Positions 8,254 to 15,535 of a DNA stretch of 19,598 bases are shown in pieces. The notes beneath the pieces are model-generated. The model was not told the origin of the DNA, ran no database searches, and was given only the letters and a program-made list of their open reading frames with translations. Positions within the stretch are counted from its first letter, which is position 1, and every line of letters starts with the position of its first letter. A program made the translations under genes and the position numbers. This stretch comes from CAYOXX01 sp964408025 (lineage in GTDB: Bacteria; Acidobacteriota; DATKUA01): the NCBI GenBank assembly GCA_964408025.1, contig CAYOXX010000058.1, positions 1 to 19,598 on the forward strand, given 5' to 3'.

Positions 8254-8640
8254 TCAGTCGCTCCCGTCCCGGGGATCCTGGCCGCTCTCCCTCTCCCCGG
8301 CATCCCCGTGCAGGTCGTCGATCAGCCGCTCGATCCGCTCCGCCTTCAACTCCGTGTCGTCGTGGACGATGCCCAGCCGTGGCACGTAGCGTAGGTCGAG
8401 GCGCGGAGCAATCAGGCGTCGGATGTACCCGAGGGCACGCTTCAGGTGCTTCAGCGTGTCCGCCACCTCCGCAGAGGCGCCCAGGACGCTGACGTAGAGG
8501 TCGGCGTGGCGCAGGTCGGGACTGACCTTCACATCAGTTATGGTGACGAAGCCGATGTGCGGGTCGCCGAGCTCGTGCTGGATGATCGCGCTCGCCTCGC
8601 GTTGGATGAGCTGGGCCACCATGTCGGTCCGCTTCGACAT
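8254..8640 (-). CDS. rbfA: Ribosome-binding factor A
   Basis: RbfA is a small KH-like protein that binds the pre-30S subunit and helps maturation of the 5' end of 16S rRNA, also in the cold. The 128 residues fit the family. Typical features are MSKRTDMVAQLIQREAS at the start, HIGFVTITDVKVSPDLRHA in the core and PRLDLRYVPRLGIVHDD near the end, followed by a short polar tail. ATG 8640 has a GAGGAGG just upstream. It is the last gene of the minus-strand operon in view. Downstream is the convergent kinase gene (77 bases between stop codons), so the truB that often follows is absent here. Confidence 0.95.
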   Translation of the reverse strand: MSKRTDMVAQLIQREASAIIQHELGDPHIGFVTITDVKVSPDLRHADLYVSVLGASAEVADTLKHLKRALGYIRRLIAPRLDLRYVPRLGIVHDDTELKAERIERLIDDLHGDAGERESGQDPRDGSD

Positions 8641-8653
8641 CGCCTCCTCACTT

Positions 8654-8697
8654 TACCCGTGGAACCCGATTGCCGCCCCCACATTCTACTGCGGGTT
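8654..8697 (-). repeat. Inverted repeat in the rbfA leader
   Basis: GAACCCG and CGGGTTC form perfect 7-base arms about 23 bases apart within the 140-base ylxP-rbfA gap, ending some 15-20 bases before the rbfA start. It could form an mRNA hairpin near the translation start. Coordinates are approximate and function is unknown. Confidence 0.25.
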
Positions 8698-8747
8698 CAC
8701 ATCGTCTGCAGCTTGAGTCCCGATCCGGGAGCCGCCCGTCCAGCGCC

Positions 8748-8783
8748 CCCTCACCCTCACCCTCACCCTTACCCTTACCCTTA
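8748..8783 (-). repeat. Hexanucleotide ladder (TAAGGG)3(TGAGGG)3, G-quadruplex-capable
   Basis: On the minus strand the ylxP stop codon TAA is itself the first element of six perfect 6-base units: three TAAGGG, then three TGAGGG, running into GGGGG. Read in the ylxP frame this is a stop codon at every second position, six times. Six or more G-runs separated by three bases meet the usual G-quadruplex pattern in the nascent RNA and non-template strand. It lies in the gap between ylxP and rbfA. Confidence 0.9.
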
Positions 8784-9062
8784 CGAGATCTCCTTCTCCG
8801 CCAGCGTTATCTCGACCGGGAAGTTGTCGGCAATCTGATCGTAGATGGCGTTGAAGACCTTCTCGGCGTCGCCGCGGCGCATGCAGACCGTCGAGGCCCC
8901 GATGGCGCAGCGCTGCCGCTGCTCGAGGAAGCCAACCTCCGAGACCGCGATGTTGTGGCTGTTGCGCAGCCGCTTCTTCATGCTGTTGACCACCATGCGC
9001 TTGTCTTTGCGGCTGCGACAACCGGGAATGAAGAGCTCGAAGTAGAATACGCCTACTACCAT
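8781..9062 (-). CDS. ylxP: DUF503 family protein (YlxP-like)
   Basis: A 93-residue cytoplasmic protein of the DUF503/YlxP family, which sits in nusA-infB operons of many bacteria between infB and rbfA, exactly as here. It is thought to have a ribosome- or RNA-related role, but the function is not settled. Family features seen: MVVGVFYFELFIPGCRSRKD at the N-terminus, MKKRLRNSHNIAVSEVG and FPVEITLAEKEIS at the end. I chose ATG 9062 because it gives the usual family start. A TTG at 9116 would add an unlikely Gly/Arg-rich stretch, and GTG 9068 is also possible. AGGTGG lies very close to the ATG. The stop TAA is the first unit of the hexanucleotide ladder. Confidence 0.88.
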   Translation of the reverse strand: MVVGVFYFELFIPGCRSRKDKRMVVNSMKKRLRNSHNIAVSEVGFLEQRQRCAIGASTVCMRRGDAEKVFNAIYDQIADNFPVEITLAEKEIS

Positions 9063-9189
9063 CGCCACCTGCCGTGGGCCACCGGACGCGCGCGGGCCGG
9101 TCGCCCCCCCTATCAATGTGCCTATACGCTAACGGCGGAACAGCCACCTGGAGAAACATCGCATCAGCGGGCGCAGGCCAGGCCCCGGA

Positions 9190-11655
9190 CTACAGTTCGG
9201 TGGCGACTTCTTCCATCCGGTACATCTCGATGACGTCGCCCTGCCGGATGTCCTGAATGCTCCCCAGCCCGATGCCGCATTCGTAGCCGCTCTTGACGGA
9301 GCGGACGTCGTCCTTGAACCGCTTCAGCGACGACGTCTTCCCATCGTGCAACACCACGTCGTCGCGGATCAGGCGGACCCTGGCGTTGCGCTGCATCTCG
9401 CCGTCGGTCACGTAGCAGCCGGCTACCATCCCCACCTTCGGCACCCTGAAGGTCTCCCGCACCTCGGCCTTGCCGATGATCACTTCCATGTAGGTCGGCT
9501 CGAGGAGGCCCCGCATGGCGTCGCGCATATCCTTAATAACCTCGTAGATGACGCTGTAGAGCCTGATCTCGACCCCCTCCTCCTCTGCCAGCTTCGCCGC
9601 CGACTTCTGCGGCTTGACGTTGAAGCCGATGACGATGGCCGACGAGGCGCTGGCCAGTAGGATGTCGGAGTCGGTAACCGCGCCCGGCTGGGCCAGCTTG
9701 ATGTCGATCCTCACCCGCTCGGTCGAAAGCTGCTCGAGCGAGTCGGAGAGCGCCTCCAGCGAGCCGCGTACGTCACCCTTGATGATGATCGGCAGCTCCT
9801 TGACCTCGCCCTCCTCGATGCGGCTGAAGAGGTCGTCGAGGCTGAGCTTAGTCGAGGTGGACATCCGGGTCTCCCGGCTCTTGTCGCGCCGGTAGGCCAC
9901 CATCTGGCGCGCCTTGTTCTCATCGGCAACGATCTGCAGCTGGTCGCCCGCCTCGGGAACACTGGCGAAGCCGAGTACCTCGATCGGCGTCGACGGCATC
10001 GCCTCGCCCACACGCTCACCCCTGTCGCTTATCATCGCCTTTACACGGCCCGTCGTGGTGCCGGCGATGAAGTACTCGCCCACCCGCAGGGTCCCGTTCT
10101 GCACCAGCACCGTTGCCACCGGCCCGCGCGCTCGGTCCAGCCGCGCCTCGAGAACGGTACCCAATCCCTTGACGTCCGGATAGGCCCTGAGGTTGCGCAT
10201 CTCGCCGACTAGTATGATCATTTCTAGCAGCTCATCTACGCCGTCGCCCGTCTTGCCCGAGACCTCGACACAGACGGTGTCCCCGCCCCACCCTTCTACC
10301 AGGATCTCGTGCTCCGCCAGGCCCTTTTTGACTTTCTCTACGTCGGCGCGAGGCAGGTCTGTCTTGGTGATCACGACGATGATCGGGACTTCCGCCGCCA
10401 GCGCGTGCTGGATCGCCTCGACAGTCTGAGGCATCACCCCGTCGTCGGCTGCCACGACGAGGAGGACGATGTCGGTGGCCTGCGCGCCGCGGGCTCGCAG
10501 GCGCGTGAAGGCCTCGTGCCCGGGCGTGTCGAGAAAAACGATCTGCTTTTCGCCGCTGGAGATCTTGTAGGCCCCGATGTGCTGCGTGATGCCGCCCGAC
10601 TCGCCGGCGACGATGTTGCTCTTGCGGACGTAGTCGAGCAACGTGGTCTTGCCGTGGTCTACATGCCCCAGCAGCGCCACCACGGGCGCCCGCGTCACCG
10701 CCTCGCCCTCGACCTGCAGCTCGTCGACCAGGGCTATCTCCTCCTCGAAGCTCATCTGCTCGCTGGATACGCCGAACCCCTCGGCGATCTCCTTGGCGGT
10801 CTCGAGGTTGAGAACCTGGTTGATGCTGGCCATGACCCCTTTCTCCAGCAGGAGTTTCTGGATCACGTCCTTGGCCATTATACCCAGCTTATCGGCGAGG
10901 TCCTTGAGGGTCATACCATCGGTGAGCAGTACGTGGTCGACCTTCGGCTTGGTCGGTTGCTTCGCACGCTTCTTACCGGGAACCGGGGCTTCGAGGGCTG
11001 CGGCCGCCACCTTGCCCTTGCGGCGGCGCCTGCGCTTTCGCCGCGATGGCGGCGGCGGGCCTACCGACACCAGCCTGCGCGGCGGAGGCACCGGCCTGCG
11101 AATCTCGATCTTCTCCTTAGCCACCAGCTTGGGCGCCGCCTCCGCCGGCTCGGCAACCTCGGCCTTGACCTCCTCCTTCTCTACTTTCTCCATCTCCTCT
11201 GTCTTCTCTACCTTCTCCGCTTTCACTTCCGCTTCTGCTTCCTCCTTCGCCTCTACCTTCGCCTCGATCTCTTCCTCTGCCTTTTCTTCCATCCGCTCCT
11301 CTACCACGGGCTCGGGCATGGCCTCAACCACGGGGGCCGCTTCCTCGGCCGCTCCCGCTTCTGCTTCTGCTTCTGCTTCCGCCTCGACGCCGGCCGCCAG
11401 CGCCGCCTCCTGCGCCGCTCGCGCCTTCTCGTCCGCCATTTTCTGCTTCGCCGTCTTGACGATCTTCACCGTCGGCTTCTTCTTTACCCGCACCGGGCCC
11501 TTGACCGCGATGCGCAGCCGCTCCTCCTGCTCCGGCTCAACGGCGTTGAAATTGCTGGTGAAGCGCATGCCGTTGCGCATGGCGATTTCCATCAGCCGAT
11601 CGGTGGTTACGTCCAGCTCTCTGGCCAGCTCATGCAATCTCTTTTTGCGCGACAT
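9190..11655 (-). CDS. infB: Translation initiation factor IF-2
   Basis: IF-2 (821 residues) is the GTPase that brings fMet-tRNA to the 30S subunit and promotes subunit joining. Order: first IF2_N-type domain (KRLHELARELDVTTDRLMEI, 5-50); a long charged Ala/Glu/Lys/Val linker (about 75-200); an Arg/Lys-rich patch (SRRKRRRRRKGK); second IF2_N domain (about 245-300); G domain from about 322 with G1 GHVDHGKTT (330-338), G3 DTPGHEAF and G4 TKTD (430-433); then domains II-IV ending VATEL. The G4 motif is TKTD instead of the usual NKxD. The linker carries an in-frame hexanucleotide repeat in the DNA. Start ATG 11655 lies 15 bases after the nusA stop with GGGGA upstream, so the two genes are closely coupled. 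Confidence 0.97.
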   Translation of the reverse strand: MSRKKRLHELARELDVTTDRLMEIAMRNGMRFTSNFNAVEPEQEERLRIAVKGPVRVKKKPTVKIVKTAKQKMADEKARAAQEAALAAGVEAEAEAEAEAGAAEEAAPVVEAMPEPVVEERMEEKAEEEIEAKVEAKEEAEAEVKAEKVEKTEEMEKVEKEEVKAEVAEPAEAAPKLVAKEKIEIRRPVPPPRRLVSVGPPPPSRRKRRRRRKGKVAAAALEAPVPGKKRAKQPTKPKVDHVLLTDGMTLKDLADKLGIMAKDVIQKLLLEKGVMASINQVLNLETAKEIAEGFGVSSEQMSFEEEIALVDELQVEGEAVTRAPVVALLGHVDHGKTTLLDYVRKSNIVAGESGGITQHIGAYKISSGEKQIVFLDTPGHEAFTRLRARGAQATDIVLLVVAADDGVMPQTVEAIQHALAAEVPIIVVITKTDLPRADVEKVKKGLAEHEILVEGWGGDTVCVEVSGKTGDGVDELLEMIILVGEMRNLRAYPDVKGLGTVLEARLDRARGPVATVLVQNGTLRVGEYFIAGTTTGRVKAMISDRGERVGEAMPSTPIEVLGFASVPEAGDQLQIVADENKARQMVAYRRDKSRETRMSTSTKLSLDDLFSRIEEGEVKELPIIIKGDVRGSLEALSDSLEQLSTERVRIDIKLAQPGAVTDSDILLASASSAIVIGFNVKPQKSAAKLAEEEGVEIRLYSVIYEVIKDMRDAMRGLLEPTYMEVIIGKAEVRETFRVPKVGMVAGCYVTDGEMQRNARVRLIRDDVVLHDGKTSSLKRFKDDVRSVKSGYECGIGLGSIQDIRQGDVIEMYRMEEVATEL
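11357..11386 (-). repeat. In-frame hexanucleotide repeat in the IF-2 linker
   Basis: On the plus strand GCTTCT is repeated three times, followed by GCTTCC and GCCTCG. On the coding strand these encode alternating Glu-Ala. A gain or loss of units would keep the frame and change only linker length. Confidence 0.75.
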
Positions 11656-11670
11656 CAGTTCCCCAAACGT

Positions 11671-12993
11671 CTATTCCTTTACCCCCTCGTTGAGCGAGGA
11701 CAGTATCTTCGCGGCTGTCTTGTGCCCCAGGCCCGGCACCGCAGCCAGCTCCTCCGCGCTCATCGCAGCGAGCTGCTCGACCTTATCGATCCCCGCCTCG
11801 CGCAGCTTTCCCGCGGTCTTCGGACCGACGCCGGGCAGGTCGGTGAGTTCGGGTTCGTCCTCGTACTCCCAATCGTCGCCCACCTCAACCAGCTCCATGC
11901 CCTCTGTCATCGTAAGCTTGCCATCGGCAAGCTTTGCCATCTGCTCCTCTACCTCCTGCTTCTTTTCGCCCTCGCCCTTGATGTCCAGCTTCCAGCCGCT
12001 GAGCAGCGAGGCGAGCCGCACGTTCTGCCCGCGCCTGCCGATAGCGAGGCTCAGTTGGTCGTCGGTGACGATCACCTCCATCTCGCGCTCGACGTTGTCG
12101 GTTATTACGATCTTGCTGATCCTGGCCGGGCTGAGGGCGTTGGTGACGAAGCGGACCGGGTCCTCCGAGTACTCGATGATGTCGATCTTCTCGTTGCGCA
12201 GCTCTCGGATGATGTTCTGCACACGGCTGCCGCGCATGCCGACGCAGGCGCCGACGGGGTCGATGTCCGCCTCTTTGCTGTATACGCTGATCTTTGCCCG
12301 CTCGCCCGGCTCCCGCACCGCACTCTTGATGACGATGGTTCCGTCGTAGATCTCGGGCACCTCCATCTCGAACAGGTTCATCAGCAACCGTGGGTCGGTG
12401 CGCGAGAGCTCGATCTGCGGGTCCTTCGACTCCTTCTTGACGTCGATGATGACAGAGCGGATCCTCTCGCCCTGGCTGTAGCGCTCGCTGCGGGACTGCT
12501 CGCTGCGGCGCAGGATCCCCTCGTAACGCCCCAGGTCGACGATCAGGTTCCCCTTCTCGAAGCGCTTTACGGTGCCGTTGACGACGTCCCCGATGCGGTC
12601 GCTGTACTCGTTGTAGATGTTCTCCCGCTCCGCCTCACGCACCTTCTGGAAGATTATCTGCTTGGCCGTCTGGGCCGCGATGCGCCCCAGCTCCTGCATG
12701 TCCTTCTCGATCGCCAGCTCGTCGCCAACTTCCGCCTCCTCAATCAACTCCGTGGCCTCTACATAGGAGATCTCCAGGTCGGGATTCTCAACATTCTCGA
12801 CCACCGTCTTGTAGGCGTAGACCTCGATCTCGCCCGTCTCCCGATTGAAAAAGGCCTGCATGTTTTCCTCGGAACGGAAATTCTTCCTGGCGGCGTTGGC
12901 CATTGCCTCTTCCAGGGCCTCGATTATCTTCTCGGTAGATATGCCCTTCTCGCGCCCGATCATCTCTATGTGGTGCATGAGCTGGTTAGACAT
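11671..12993 (-). CDS. nusA: Transcription termination/antitermination factor NusA
   Basis: NusA (440 residues) binds RNA polymerase and nascent RNA and modulates pausing, termination and antitermination. Order: N-terminal RNAP-binding domain (1 to about 125, MGREKG-like MIGREKGISTEKIIEALEEA); S1 domain (about 133-197, IGDVVNGTVKRFEKGNLIVD); two KH domains (about 200-345, including GACVGMRGSRVQNIIRELR and LAIGRRGQNVRLASLLSGW); a short linker; and helix-hairpin-helix motifs (LPGVGPKTAGKLREAGID and PGLGHKTAAKIL). It lacks the two long acidic repeats of E. coli NusA (495 residues) and has a compact C-terminus instead. Start ATG 12993 has GGGAGG at good spacing. It lies 17 bases after rimP and 15 before infB. 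Confidence 0.97.
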   Translation of the reverse strand: MSNQLMHHIEMIGREKGISTEKIIEALEEAMANAARKNFRSEENMQAFFNRETGEIEVYAYKTVVENVENPDLEISYVEATELIEEAEVGDELAIEKDMQELGRIAAQTAKQIIFQKVREAERENIYNEYSDRIGDVVNGTVKRFEKGNLIVDLGRYEGILRRSEQSRSERYSQGERIRSVIIDVKKESKDPQIELSRTDPRLLMNLFEMEVPEIYDGTIVIKSAVREPGERAKISVYSKEADIDPVGACVGMRGSRVQNIIRELRNEKIDIIEYSEDPVRFVTNALSPARISKIVITDNVEREMEVIVTDDQLSLAIGRRGQNVRLASLLSGWKLDIKGEGEKKQEVEEQMAKLADGKLTMTEGMELVEVGDDWEYEDEPELTDLPGVGPKTAGKLREAGIDKVEQLAAMSAEELAAVPGLGHKTAAKILSSLNEGVKE

Positions 12994-13010
12994 TGGCGCC
13001 TCCCGTTACC

Positions 13011-13559
13011 TCACAGCTCTATCTCCAGCCGCGCCGAAGCGATATCGCCGAGGAGCAGCGTGCGGGCCCGGCCCTCCGCTTCGTCGAAGATCACTACCCT
13101 GTCGCCGTCCAGCCCCTCGAGGCGGCCTCGGAACTTCTTGCGCCCGGCTCGGTCGGCTCTCAGTCTAATCCTAACAAAACTGCCAGCAAAGCGCTCGAAA
13201 TCCTCGGCCTTCCTCAGCGGCCGGTCCAGCCCCGGCGAGGAGACCTCGAGCGTGAATCTGTGCGGGATCGGGTTCTCGACGTCGAGCATCATGCCGACCT
13301 CCTTGCTGACCTGCGCGCAGTCGTCCACACCGACGCCGCCCGTCTTGTCGATGAACACGCGCAGCACGCGTGCTCCCCGCTCGCGCTTGAACTCGACGTC
13401 GACGAGCTCGAATCCGCCCGCTACAACTATCCGTCCGATCTCCCGAGACAGCTGTTCCAAGGGCACCCCTTGCTGCCCGGCGCCCGGTCCGGCTGTAGCA
13501 CGCCCGGTCCGCGCCGACTCCGCACGTCCCGTTTCCTCTGTGCGGCCACGCTGGACCAT
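13011..13559 (-). CDS. rimP: Ribosome maturation factor RimP
   Basis: RimP (182 residues) assists early 30S subunit assembly. The core matches the family: GFELVDVEFKRERGARVLRV, FIDKTGGVGVDDCAQVSKEV, then NPIPHRFTLEVSSPGLDRPL and the C-terminal SH3-like part (FVRIRLRADRAGRKKFRGRL). The first 30 or so residues are a polar, Gly/Arg/Thr-rich tail that makes it longer than E. coli RimP (about 150). Start ATG 13559 has GGAGG five bases upstream, and the frame upstream of it has no coding support. It heads the rimP-nusA-infB-ylxP-rbfA operon, and a terminator-like hairpin lies just before its Shine-Dalgarno. Confidence 0.93.
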   Translation of the reverse strand: MVQRGRTEETGRAESARTGRATAGPGAGQQGVPLEQLSREIGRIVVAGGFELVDVEFKRERGARVLRVFIDKTGGVGVDDCAQVSKEVGMMLDVENPIPHRFTLEVSSPGLDRPLRKAEDFERFAGSFVRIRLRADRAGRKKFRGRLEGLDGDRVVIFDEAEGRARTLLLGDIASARLEIEL

Positions 13560-13572
13560 TCTTGCCTCCAAC

Positions 13573-13596
13573 AAAAAAAGTGGGCAATGCCCACTT
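13573..13596 (-). terminator. Terminator-like hairpin in the rimP operon leader
   Basis: On the minus strand AAGTGGGC-ATT-GCCCACTT forms a perfect 8-base-pair stem with a 3-base loop, immediately followed by a run of T. This is the form of a rho-independent terminator read leftwards. No minus-strand gene lies upstream that it could end, because the next gene upstream is on the plus strand. It also sits between the predicted promoter and the rimP Shine-Dalgarno. It is therefore likely an attenuator or an RNA-stabilising 5' hairpin. On the plus strand no T-run follows. Confidence 0.7.
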
Positions 13597-13608
13597 CCTG
13601 AGCGACCA

Positions 13609-13637
13609 AGATTACCACAGCTAACATCTTCGTGCAA
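13609..13637 (-). promoter_or_regulatory. Candidate promoter of the rimP-nusA-infB operon
   Basis: Minus-strand TTGCAC (13637-13632), a 17-base spacer and TAATCT (13614-13609, 3 of 6). The -35 is identical to that of the histidine kinase promoter. Predicted start is near 13602, so the transcript would begin only a few bases before the hairpin at 13596. Confidence 0.4.
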
Positions 13638-13697
13638 GCTCTTTGGCCAGCCCAACCGGTCACCGCGAAGCCCGACCGCTGTCACACGCGATCGGCC

Positions 13698-13727
13698 TTG
13701 TGGCGGGATCGAATCGGCTGCTATAAT
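13698..13727 (+). promoter_or_regulatory. Promoter of the FN3 lipoprotein gene
   Basis: TTGTGG (13698-13703), an 18-base spacer and a perfect TATAAT (13722-13727). Predicted start is near 13734 with a leader of about 22 bases. It is back-to-back with the rimP operon promoter. Confidence 0.55.
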
Positions 13728-13755
13728 CAGCCATCCCGGATCGAGGATCGACGAC

Positions 13756-15480
13756 ATGTTCCCACCAAGAAGAGCTATCGCAAGCGTCTTGCCATTCTGC
13801 CTGGCCCTCGCTTTTGCCGCCTGCGGAATCAAGGGTCCGCCGCAACCTCCTCTTCGGAAAATCATTCCGACTGTCGACGACCTAAGCGCCACGCTCGTCG
13901 GCTCCGAGGTGCGCCTTAGCTGGACTCCTCACTTCCGTTACGCCGACGGAACCGAAATGCAGCTCGGCGGCGTCCTCATCTGGCGTCTCGATGAAGACCT
14001 CGCCGAGCAACTCCGGCTCCAACAGGAGGAATTGGAGCGCAGCTCAGAAGTGTCTGCCGACGATGCCTCCGCGGCTACCCGTCTGCCGCCGCTCGGCACC
14101 GTCAACCTCCTTGCCCGGCGGATAGGACGACTGCCGATCGCAGACTTCCGGAGGCGTGCCAGCCTGGTGGCCGAGCTGCGCATTGAGCAACTGCTGGACC
14201 TGGCGGACCACGGCAAGATACGCTGGAGCGAACGCCTACCACTGCCGCCCCAGGAGTTCCCGAGCGGCCGCTGCGTATACGCGGTGGTCGAGAGTGACGC
14301 GCGTGGCCGCAGGTCGGCCTTCTCCAATACGGTCAGCATACTTCCCCTGACGCCTCCACCCCCCCCCTCGCAACTCAATTCGACGCTAACGCAGGAGCAG
14401 CTCCGCCTAAACTGGGCCTACCCCGAGCGGCCGGACCTCGGCTCGCGCCAGCTCGCGGCCGTAGGCTTCAATGTCTACAAGGCCGACGCAGGCGAACCAT
14501 CCCCGCTGGCCCCGGTCAATACCACGCTGATCCCCACCTCCCCGCCGACGGGCTGGCAGCCGTACCGCATTATTGCTCACCAGCAACTCGAGGGCTCTGA
14601 GGGCCGCTTCGCTTACCTCTTCGCCACCTCCGAATCGCCGTCGGCCGCCGGGATATCGCAGACGCTGATACCAGCCGACGAAATGGACAGCTTCCGCGTC
14701 GCCGCCATCGAGGCCGAGGTTGTAATGAGTTCTCCGGGCGGGAGCTGCAGCGGCCGCCTCATACTCGACCTATCCCGCGACCCGAGATTCCCGGAACAGA
14801 AGCCGGCTGGCGCCGAGGTGTTCAGCGACGAGGAGAATCCCCTCATAGTCAGTCGCGAGATCGAGATCGGCGAAACCCCGCAACGGTTCACCGTAAGCGC
14901 TGCGGTGGCGGTCGACGCCAGAGCCATCGTCCTCAAGATCGAGCCGCGCGGCGTCGAGCCGATTTCGGCGCCCTTCATCCTGGAATCCGTCGTCGCGCGC
15001 CTCGAAGGGAGCCCGGAGAACCTGGTAACCAACGGCGACTTCGACGCCTTCCCGCAAACATCCTACGTCGAGCCGATAAGCGAATTCTCCGGCTCCTGCA
15101 GCTACCGGGTGACCGCCGTCTACTCCGTGGGCGCCTTCACCATAGAAAGCGAGCCGACCGCGCCGCGCACCGTCGAGTTGCGCGACACCTTCCCGCCCTC
15201 GGCTCCGGGCAGCGTACGCGCCCTGGCCACCGCCGAGGCAATCGCCGTCACCTGGACAGGCGTCCGCGTCGCTGACCTCGGCGGCTACATCGTCTTCCGC
15301 CGCGACGGCGAGGAGGGCCCCTGGCAGCGGCTGACCGAGAGGCCGATCACGGTGACCGTCTATCGCGACACCGACGTGTTGCCGGGCGTAATCTACTTCT
15401 ACCGACTGCAGGCTGTGGACAGCGCCGGTAACCGCAGCGACTTCACCGAAGAAGTTTCGGCCACACTCGCCCAGCGCTGA
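13756..15480 (+). CDS. Fibronectin type III lipoprotein
   Basis: A 574-residue exported lipoprotein. The N-terminus MFPPRRAIASVLPFCLALAF ends in a lipobox-like FAAC, with the lipidated Cys at about residue 22 followed by GIKGPPQPP. This Pro-rich start is common in lipoproteins of Deltaproteobacteria and Acidobacteria. Three Ig-like sections follow: an N-terminal one (VRLSWTPHFRYADG), a middle FN3-like one (LRLNWAYPERPDL ... FNVYKADAG) and a clear C-terminal FN3 domain (APGSVRALATAEAIAVTWTG ... GVIYFYRLQAVDSAGNRS). Between them is a possible carbohydrate-binding-like segment. Function is unknown; surface adhesion or scaffolding is a guess. Start ATG 13756 is set by the promoter, a GAGG upstream and the signal peptide. 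The same frame is open back to 10309 only as an antisense artefact over infB, nusA and rimP. It probably shares a transcript with aroDE, 55 bases downstream. Confidence 0.85.
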   Translation: MFPPRRAIASVLPFCLALAFAACGIKGPPQPPLRKIIPTVDDLSATLVGSEVRLSWTPHFRYADGTEMQLGGVLIWRLDEDLAEQLRLQQEELERSSEVSADDASAATRLPPLGTVNLLARRIGRLPIADFRRRASLVAELRIEQLLDLADHGKIRWSERLPLPPQEFPSGRCVYAVVESDARGRRSAFSNTVSILPLTPPPPPSQLNSTLTQEQLRLNWAYPERPDLGSRQLAAVGFNVYKADAGEPSPLAPVNTTLIPTSPPTGWQPYRIIAHQQLEGSEGRFAYLFATSESPSAAGISQTLIPADEMDSFRVAAIEAEVVMSSPGGSCSGRLILDLSRDPRFPEQKPAGAEVFSDEENPLIVSREIEIGETPQRFTVSAAVAVDARAIVLKIEPRGVEPISAPFILESVVARLEGSPENLVTNGDFDAFPQTSYVEPISEFSGSCSYRVTAVYSVGAFTIESEPTAPRTVELRDTFPPSAPGSVRALATAEAIAVTWTGVRVADLGGYIVFRRDGEEGPWQRLTERPITVTVYRDTDVLPGVIYFYRLQAVDSAGNRSDFTEEVSATLAQR

Positions 15481-15535
15481 TCGGACCGCGCACCCGCTCT
15501 CTCGGGAACGCGGATTTGACCTAAAGGTAATTGGT

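Noticed and set aside
8748..8783. The GGGTAA/GGGTGA repeat read as a telomere-type sequence.
   Set aside because: The unit is GGGTAA, not the vertebrate-type GGGTTA, and it lies inside a bacterial operon. I treat it as a local repeat.
10643..12349. A second antisense open frame of 568 codons over infB and nusA.
   Set aside because: Ser/Ala/Arg-rich shadow of the real minus-strand genes, with no family features and no promoter.
10309..13755. A very long plus-strand open frame running over infB, nusA and rimP into the lipoprotein gene (over 1,700 codons in total).
   Set aside because: It is antisense to three certain genes and its translation is low-complexity, rich in Leu, Arg and Asp. It stays open because of the codon bias of the real genes. 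Only the part from ATG 13756, with promoter and signal peptide, is a gene.
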